Assembly: GCA_015227615.1 (NCBI GenBank)
Contig: JAALGZ010000047.1
Location: forward strand, 222,395 to 286,394
DNA from: Labyrinthula sp. Ha
Taxonomy: Eukaryota; Sar; Bigyra; Labyrinthulida; Labyrinthulaceae
DNA length: 64,000 nt
Direction of reading: 5' to 3'
Under the pieces are notes generated by a model. It worked only from the letters and a program-made list of their open reading frames with translations. It was not told the DNA's origin and ran no database searches. How positions within the stretch are numbered: the stretch's first letter is position 1; each line of letters begins with the position of its first letter. A program made the position numbers and the translations under genes. This document shows positions 57,601-64,000 of this stretch, piece by piece.

Positions 57601-60600
57601 GTAAATTTGTGTCTTTGATTGATAGGTTAATTGTTAGGTGGTGTTTACAGTAATGTCATACTGTGATATAATAGTATGTAACTATCAAAGGAAGTCTTTG
57701 AGTTATTGTTTGTTGTGGTTTTATGTGAAATATCTTATGGTTTAATGTAGTTGCGATATATGTTTTTGTTTCAGCTGTGTCTCAGGTGGTTGATTCCAAA
57801 AATGTTTGTCTTTGATGTTCTTGATGTTACTAAGAAATAAAGATGTGAAAGAAACTTTGGTAAATGTTGATATACAAGTGAAATTTTGGTATAATATGAA
57901 TTTATGAGATGAATACGAAGATATTGTGAACTTTTTGGTTTATTCTGAAGTGTTTTCGAAGAGTTACAGTTGATTTGGTCAAATCGAGAACCTAATTTAC
58001 AGTCTTTTCTCTTTCGTATTATGTGATAAAATTCGTCCGTGATGAGATGAAAGGGTGGTTTGTTCATCGATGTTTTTCTCCTATGAATTTACATTTGGTG
58101 ACATTTGTTGATATAAATTAAAAACGAGATATCGTTAGTTACGATTGAGGGATGACATGGTCATTTGGGAATTTTGGTATAGGTATTCTGCATAATATGG
58201 TGTTGGAACTGAGTTGAAATATACAATATTCAGGAAAGTTGAAAGTAGTATTTGACATATATTTTCCGTTTTTTACTAACTGTTAAAGCGATATAAAAAA
58301 AAAGAGAAAAAGAGTTTTTAGTGAATTATAAAAGGAAGTTTATTGAGTTTATATCTAACGCGAAACCCTATTTTATTGGATCTGAGGTCTTTTACAAGGT
58401 CCAAGTTGTGTTTGTGATTGGTTTTTTTCTTCCGCGGACGTCTTAAGAGTAATTTACAGGAAGACGATAAACGCAATATTGCAATATTGTATACTTAGGG
58501 AAGAACCATCATATATTTTTTTATTGGGTTTTAAAGAAGGTTTTATTAATAAGCTTACCTGCTATTCAAGATTTACGGCAATTTATTTTCAAGAGAAGCT
58601 ACTTTGGAGTGGGAAGTAGATATGAGTGAAAGAGCTCCTAACATGGCCCAGGTCATGAAAATGTTTGAGGAGATTTTATTGAAGCAACAAGAAGAATCGC
58701 AGAGGAGAATGGAAGCGATGCTAAATAACTTTGCAGGAATGCAGGCAGAGATATCTACCTTGGAAAGTTTTACACTCCGTAGCATGGAGAAGTTTATTTA
58801 CCAATATGAAAGAATTAACGAAGATCAGCGAAAGTATGTTATGCTGAGGCAGAAATTAGGGAAGCTAGTTTACAAGCAAATGGAATGTTTAGGTTGTTTG
58901 GGTTCTAATGATGAAATAATTAATGCAATCAAGAAGAAGATAGTAAGATTGAAGGTCGAAGATGCCGGGAGCGCTGAAGGCCTTATTAGGAAACAGGTCG
59001 TTTTTAAGAAGGAGATGGACGAGGAAGAGGCAGTCGAAGTTCTTTTCCAAGAAGTAGAAGAAGTTCTCTCTTTACTACCTCCTGAATCAAGACGGAAGCC
59101 AAGGAAGATCGCTAAGGCTATATTTGATTTGTTACCCAAACACATCTGGGTACGCTATGATGATTTAAATTTGAAACCAGAACTAGAGGAAGCTGATCGC
59201 CAAGAGTTAAAGAAATATATTTTATCGTGCATACCTCCAAGACATGTGAGAAAGGAGTTTAAAGTTTTTTGTGCGGATAAGATTAAATCCACAAAGCAAC
59301 ACCCGGTTGCATCGCGGAAGCAGAAGTATGAGATAAAGTCTGCGCAGATGCCGAAAGATCAGGGTCAGTTGCCTAAAGGAAACGAGCTGCTGTGTGAACA
59401 CGACTGGATTTACGGGCACACGCAGAGATTCTGTTATGAAAAGAAGGCAGGAAAGCCTGCACTACCTTATCCTGGTTTAGATGAAATGCAGAGAAGGTTA
59501 GCAAGATATAAAGAAAGGAAGAAGGAGAAGTTGTATGAGGTGACCAAGTCTGCGTCGATAAAGAAAGAAGAGGATAAAGTGGAAGATATGGCTAAGGAGT
59601 ATTTCGGAAGTAAGATGTTTAGAGCTGTTGGTGGATGTCCAAATAAGTTTTTTGGTGGAAAGAAGGATACTGAAATAGGAAGTGTGAAACTTAATGAGGT
59701 GAAGAGTGTTATAAATTCATCTAAAGTTTTCCACGACGATGGTTTTTATAAAATAAAAGCGGTGAAGGATAACGCTTTTGTTGATTCATATTTATCTGGA
59801 AAGAAACTTAAATGTTTGTTGGACTCAGGAGCATTTAGAAGTGCACTTAACAGCAAGCATAAGAAGCTATGTGATGGTATTAAGCAGTTGGAAAGGCCGG
59901 TGAGAGTACAGGCCGCGGGGGGTGTTATATACCCCGTACATGAAGTGGGATTTATTGGAAAAATGTGGGTGGAAAGTGATAAACCCGAGTTGGAACCACT
60001 TGTTTTTGAAGAGGTTGAAGTCCTAATCCTGGAAGTGCCGGAATGGGATGACCTGATAATAGGTAACGACGTGCTGTGTCGTTACGGGTTGGACCCCCTT
60101 AGCGCCATGGAAAGTAAGATGAAGGTTAAGGGGAAGACAAAAACTAGTTTTGCTAAATGGTTTGTTAGCAACGTTGGTGTGGAAGATGAAGCTGCGAGGG
60201 ATATTGAGATAAAAGAAATATATCCGAGCAACGAGAAAAACATTCCTCCTCAAGTTTTTGGTTGGGATTGGCCCAACGAGGAGGAGTTTTTAGACATTGA
60301 AAACATTGATTTAGGAGCAGGTGCAGAGGTTACTGATATTGAAAAAGACAATGAAAGAATGAGGAATATTATTCGAGAGAAGTTGGAGAATATACCAGTG
60401 GTCAACTTTGATGATTCTTTAGCGTGGAAACGGAGGTTCACAGGGTTATTTTTGCAACATGCTCAGACCTTTGGGGATTCAAATAGTTATACGAAGCTGT
60501 CGAAGATTACCCCGATAAGATGTGATATAATTGAAGGGGCTCAAGTTGGCGTTCAGAAACAACTACCCCTAGGCCAAGAGCAAGAGGATTTCTTACACGC

Positions 60601-63600
60601 TCGGATCAATCATATGGTTAAAGCTGGTATTATTCAAGTGAATAAAAATCCCACAACAGCAATGAGTGTGCTGGTTGTGCCCAAGAAGGGACCTAAACGT
60701 TTTAGGTTGGTGGTCGATTTTCGACCTTTAAACAGAGTTACGAAGAAAGTTTCAAATACGCTACCAAAAATTGAGCTGCAATTGGATCGCGTGAAAGGAA
60801 ATGCGCATTTTTGTGGATTTGACTTACTTTCTGGCTTTGATTATTTAGCTTGCAAAGAGCAAGCTGGTGAGTTTTTCACGTTTACAACCCCATGGGGGGT
60901 ATCATATTCTTTCCTAGGGGCACCACAGGGGTGGTGCAATACCCCTAGTTTATTTTCTATGCGCCAAATTGAGGAAGTTTTAATGCCTTCAGGCCTCTGG
61001 CCTAGGAAGGCCATGCAATGGATCGACGACAGTATTATCATGGGGGGTACGATGGAAGAACTCTATGATAATACGTCTAGGTTTTTAACACAAATTCAGA
61101 AGAAGGAATTGCGTTTAAATGTGGAGAAATGTGAGTTGGTAGCAGATAAGTTGACGTTTTGCGGTCGTGAAGTGAATAAGGATGGTTGGAGCTTTGACAA
61201 CAGTTATGCTAAAGGGTTGTTGGAGAGAGTAAAACCTATTTATTTACACGAACTTGCTCAACTTATTTATACCGCGAACTTCATTTCAGCGACTATTCCG
61301 GGGTTCTCAAAAATAAGAAAACTGTTACTTGGGAGTCACAAAATTACAGGTAAAATGAAGAATTTGGAGAGAAGAAGAGTACCCATTGAATGGACTGAAG
61401 AAATGGAGAGGACTTACGAAGAAATGATGCAAGCGTTGAAAGACTCTATGAGTTATTCGCTTGGTTTTTATGATCCAAAAGAAGACGTATATTTATTCAC
61501 AGATGCAAGTGAAAGATTTTACAGTTTATATATTTCGCAAACTTCTGAGAAGGTTGATAGATTGAATCCATTCCTAAGCAATTTCAGAGTAATTGCTATG
61601 AGCTCTGGAAGTTTTGTAGGATCAGCATTGAATTGGCACATTTCGTGCAAAGAATTATTTCCTGTTTTAATGGCAGTCAAGAACTTTCCGTACTATTTAA
61701 AGTACAATGCTAAAGAGAAAGTGTTATTTACTGACCATAAGAATTTGGTTCAGATATTAAATCCAAGAGAAGCGAAGTTAAAGTCCCATACTTCTAGATT
61801 AAATCGTTGGGCAATGGAGTTTATGGAATTAAACCTGGTAGCTTGTCATTTAGACGGCTACCAGAATATTCCAGCTGATTGTTTATCGAGGTGGTTGAAC
61901 CCTAAATACCATAAAACTGAAGCTGATTTAGAAGTTATTTGTAAAGCTATTTCTAGAGCTAACAGTCGCGATACAGAGTTAGATTTTTGGAGAGTGGTTG
62001 ATATGCTTCATGTCTCACCTAGACATCCAGCAAGTTTGAACCTAGCGGATGTCGGCTGGGAGGTGATTGACGAAGTTTTATTATTTAACTTACAGAAAAG
62101 GGATTTAGGAGAAAGCCTTGAAGAATTGAAGAAAGAAAAGGAAAAAATATTTGTCACAAAGTCTATGATCCCTGTGCTTATTCTACATGCACATATGTGG
62201 TTTAACCATGGATCGAAAGCAAACGAAGTTAAACTGCTGAAGGATAGTTATTATTTTGAAGCAGAAATATGGGCTCTAGTTGTTGAAGCTCATAAGGTCT
62301 TCAGACAACAATGCATGCATTGTCAGAAGCCTAGTTTAGTTGTTCGCCGAACATTTAATATCACCGAATGGGGCAGCCGCTCTGGTGAGGTTTTATTAGC
62401 GGACTTTTTATACATCAACTCAACTGGTTGGATCTTAACACTGGTCGATAGTTTGACTAGGACAACGATATTGAGGTACTGTAAAAAAGCTACAGCCGAT
62501 AACTTGGTCTCCATCCTTTGGGATTGGAATAGTCATTTTCAACTAAGAGATGATTTTATTTTAGTGACCGATAAAGGATCACATTTTACCTCCAACGTTG
62601 TGGAGAAGTTTTTGAGAGAAAGTGGATGTAGCCACAAGTTTACTGCTACATACGTTTCATATACTGTTGGAGCTGTAGAAGTTCAAAATCGGCAGATTTT
62701 AAGACATTTGAGAAGCATAGTAAGCGAGTTCGGTTTAGGCAATAATGGATGGCCGGATGTACTTCCAATGGTCCAGGCCTTCATTAACCAAACTCCGCTT
62801 ACTTGTAGAGGTTTACGAATGTCTCCATTGGAGTTAATGATTGGAGTAGAAGGAAAGAATAATAAGTTAGGTAGCGTTTACAAAAACATGGAGAAGAAGG
62901 ATTTTCAGAGATTAAAGGAAGCAGCTATTAAGTTGAGAGAAGATCTTCATAAACTTCAGGAAAAGGCTAGTAGTTGTGGTTTAGAATATCGCATGAAAGC
63001 TAACCTCAGAAGAAATGCTAAGTTGACACCCATATTCTTTCGGCCTGGTGAGTTTGTTTGGATGTCGGAGAAGGAAGTAAATTCTGGAAATAAAGACAAA
63101 GTGAAGCCAAGATGGTGTGGTCCCTACCAGATTAGAGAGATGATTAGCGAGCACCTTTACAAGTTGGAAGATTTAAATGGTAATGTCAAGGTTAGACATT
63201 CCACTTTGTTAATACCGTTTGCGCCAGTTGGGTTTTTACCTAACCCGGCAACTAAGTTAGTTTACCGAATGAACCGTGGTGATTTAGAGGTTGAGAAGTT
63301 TGTAAGATTAATCAAGGATGTTGAAGGAAACCTAAGTTTTGAGGTCAAGTGGCGTGGATTTCCTACAAGTGACAACACGTTTGAACCAGTGACCATTATG
63401 TTCGAGGATCTTCCTTCACTTGTTAACCAGTTTATTCGTGACAATCCAGGTGTGTTATCGAAAGAGTTGTATCAATATTTGAAAGTAATGTATCCAGATG
63501 CTTTCGAAGAAGAAGTAAGTGGTAGTTTGAACTCTCTCTATGCTATGAGTGAGAAAGAGGAATCGTCTTATGTTAAGAAATTGATTTATGGGAAGGTTGT

Positions 63601-64000
63601 TATAAATGAGTTGGGGCAGTGGAACTATCTTAACTGGTCCACCTATGAAGTTGAAGCGTTGAGATTTGGTGTTTTGAATCATGGTTTTGGAGATTTTATT
63701 GCTCTGAAAAAATATGTACCTGGAAAGAATAAGCAACAAGTTTACACGAAGTTACAGAAACTTGTTGGAAGGCAAAGCCTGAAAGTTTACCATGGGCTTT
63801 ATCTAGATGTTGATGTTTTACGAGTTGATAACTTGCGGATGACAGGAGAAGAATATTGTGTAAGAAGAATACCTAGAGATTCAAAGCAAGTTAGGATGTT
63901 TGAGGTTTTGATTAAATGGAAATATGCAACTCAACATATTAAAAACTTCAAGAAAGCTAAGGAAAAGGAATTGAAAGTGTTTAATTTAACAAATACGGAG
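57600..64000 (+). mobile_element. Ty3/gypsy-type LTR retrotransposon with chromodomain (right end outside window)
   Basis: The family is set by the domain order protease, reverse transcriptase, RNase H, integrase, chromodomain, as in chromoviruses. The gag-pol frame begins at about 58622 and is still open at the window end; none of the domains I sampled is out of frame, so the part in view looks whole and probably young. The 5' LTR should lie within about 57600-58400, where the DNA is T/G-rich and partly matches a degraded sequence at 11225-11870, but I could not fix its edges or the primer-binding site. The 3' LTR is beyond the window. Confidence 0.85.
58622..64000 (+). CDS. Gag-pol polyprotein of the gypsy-type element (continues past window)
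   Basis: One frame of about 1,790 codons within the window. In order: a helical Gag-like region (58622 to about 59390); a small Cys/His knuckle-like cluster (59393-59434, CEHDWIYGHTQRFC); an aspartic protease with LLDSGAF (about 59819); a reverse transcriptase (about 60510-61190) with catalytic WIDDS; RNase H starting at FTDAS (about 61496); integrase (about 62170-62900) with an HHCC finger ending CMHC and core motifs LLADF, TDKGSHF and VEVQNR; a chromodomain with FEVKWRGFPTSDNTFEP (about 63270-63440); and a SANT/Myb-like segment (about 63630-63790, from NWSTYEVEALRFGVLNHGFG). Chromodomains in such integrases steer insertion towards marked chromatin. It is on the same strand as the metzincin genes and independent of them. 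Confidence 0.9.
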   Translation, partial: MSERAPNMAQVMKMFEEILLKQQEESQRRMEAMLNNFAGMQAEISTLESFTLRSMEKFIYQYERINEDQRKYVMLRQKLGKLVYKQMECLGCLGSNDEIINAIKKKIVRLKVEDAGSAEGLIRKQVVFKKEMDEEEAVEVLFQEVEEVLSLLPPESRRKPRKIAKAIFDLLPKHIWVRYDDLNLKPELEEADRQELKKYILSCIPPRHVRKEFKVFCADKIKSTKQHPVASRKQKYEIKSAQMPKDQGQLPKGNELLCEHDWIYGHTQRFCYEKKAGKPALPYPGLDEMQRRLARYKERKKEKLYEVTKSASIKKEEDKVEDMAKEYFGSKMFRAVGGCPNKFFGGKKDTEIGSVKLNEVKSVINSSKVFHDDGFYKIKAVKDNAFVDSYLSGKKLKCLLDSGAFRSALNSKHKKLCDGIKQLERPVRVQAAGGVIYPVHEVGFIGKMWVESDKPELEPLVFEEVEVLILEVPEWDDLIIGNDVLCRYGLDPLSAMESKMKVKGKTKTSFAKWFVSNVGVEDEAARDIEIKEIYPSNEKNIPPQVFGWDWPNEEEFLDIENIDLGAGAEVTDIEKDNERMRNIIREKLENIPVVNFDDSLAWKRRFTGLFLQHAQTFGDSNSYTKLSKITPIRCDIIEGAQVGVQKQLPLGQEQEDFLHARINHMVKAGIIQVNKNPTTAMSVLVVPKKGPKRFRLVVDFRPLNRVTKKVSNTLPKIELQLDRVKGNAHFCGFDLLSGFDYLACKEQAGEFFTFTTPWGVSYSFLGAPQGWCNTPSLFSMRQIEEVLMPSGLWPRKAMQWIDDSIIMGGTMEELYDNTSRFLTQIQKKELRLNVEKCELVADKLTFCGREVNKDGWSFDNSYAKGLLERVKPIYLHELAQLIYTANFISATIPGFSKIRKLLLGSHKITGKMKNLERRRVPIEWTEEMERTYEEMMQALKDSMSYSLGFYDPKEDVYLFTDASERFYSLYISQTSEKVDRLNPFLSNFRVIAMSSGSFVGSALNWHISCKELFPVLMAVKNFPYYLKYNAKEKVLFTDHKNLVQILNPREAKLKSHTSRLNRWAMEFMELNLVACHLDGYQNIPADCLSRWLNPKYHKTEADLEVICKAISRANSRDTELDFWRVVDMLHVSPRHPASLNLADVGWEVIDEVLLFNLQKRDLGESLEELKKEKEKIFVTKSMIPVLILHAHMWFNHGSKANEVKLLKDSYYFEAEIWALVVEAHKVFRQQCMHCQKPSLVVRRTFNITEWGSRSGEVLLADFLYINSTGWILTLVDSLTRTTILRYCKKATADNLVSILWDWNSHFQLRDDFILVTDKGSHFTSNVVEKFLRESGCSHKFTATYVSYTVGAVEVQNRQILRHLRSIVSEFGLGNNGWPDVLPMVQAFINQTPLTCRGLRMSPLELMIGVEGKNNKLGSVYKNMEKKDFQRLKEAAIKLREDLHKLQEKASSCGLEYRMKANLRRNAKLTPIFFRPGEFVWMSEKEVNSGNKDKVKPRWCGPYQIREMISEHLYKLEDLNGNVKVRHSTLLIPFAPVGFLPNPATKLVYRMNRGDLEVEKFVRLIKDVEGNLSFEVKWRGFPTSDNTFEPVTIMFEDLPSLVNQFIRDNPGVLSKELYQYLKVMYPDAFEEEVSGSLNSLYAMSEKEESSYVKKLIYGKVVINELGQWNYLNWSTYEVEALRFGVLNHGFGDFIALKKYVPGKNKQQVYTKLQKLVGRQSLKVYHGLYLDVDVLRVDNLRMTGEEYCVRRIPRDSKQVRMFEVLIKWKYATQHIKNFKKAKEKELKVFNLTNTE

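Noticed and set aside
58573-63739. Several minus-strand open frames of 60-94 codons
   Set aside because: All are antisense to the gypsy-type gag-pol frame.
1-64000. tRNA or rRNA genes
   Set aside because: No T-loop/acceptor combination or conserved rRNA segment was recognised by eye; a tRNAscan-SE and Rfam run would be needed to exclude them.

Overview
The window looks like nuclear DNA of a protist-like eukaryote. It is AT-rich and gene-poor, its genes have no operon layout or ribosome binding sites, it has spliceosomal GT-AG introns of only 27-28 nt, it encodes secreted Notch-type (LNR) modules, and it carries a Ty3/gypsy-type retroelement. TAA, TAG and probably TGA all act as stops, so the standard code fits. 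The taxon cannot be fixed from sequence alone. Very short introns are known in several unrelated lineages (ciliates, chlorarachniophyte nucleomorphs, some parasitic rhizarians, dicyemids).

Layout. 1-4.9 kb: no gene seen, but two copies of a dispersed repeat lie head to head at 3.9-4.6 kb. 4.9-6.7 kb: a PHD-finger/coiled-coil gene (+) and a gene for mitochondrial ribosomal protein uS3m (-) converge with stop codons one base apart. 7.7-52.3 kb: the main feature, four divergent gene pairs, each with an intron-containing LNR protein gene on the minus strand and an intronless ~700-residue metzincin (M12B/reprolysin-like) gene on the plus strand, separated by 550-600 bp. They are pair A (7.7-11.1 kb), B (14.4-17.7), C (32.6-36.0) and D (48.7-52.3). 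A fifth LNR gene, E (46.8-47.7 kb), has no protease partner, an internal duplication and an in-frame TGA. The 15-kb and 11-kb stretches between pairs hold no gene I can support. 52.3-57.6 kb: no supported gene. 57.6-64.0 kb: a chromodomain-bearing Ty3/gypsy-type element whose long gag-pol frame is open to the window end.

How the genes may work together. Every protease copy has a signal peptide, an RNRR site, a near-identical propeptide-like region, an HExxHxxGxxH-type zinc site (Gly replaced by Ala in B and C) and a Met-turn. Every LNR protein has a signal peptide and at least five calcium-type LNR modules. In animal pappalysins (PAPP-A) a metzincin and LNR modules sit in one polypeptide. Here the two halves are separate, divergently transcribed and repeatedly co-duplicated, which suggests that the LNR protein is a cofactor, inhibitor or substrate adaptor of its neighbour. 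That is inference. Pairs B and C are sisters for both genes, and their proteases are mosaics with near-identical ends around a divergent catalytic core, pointing to gene conversion.
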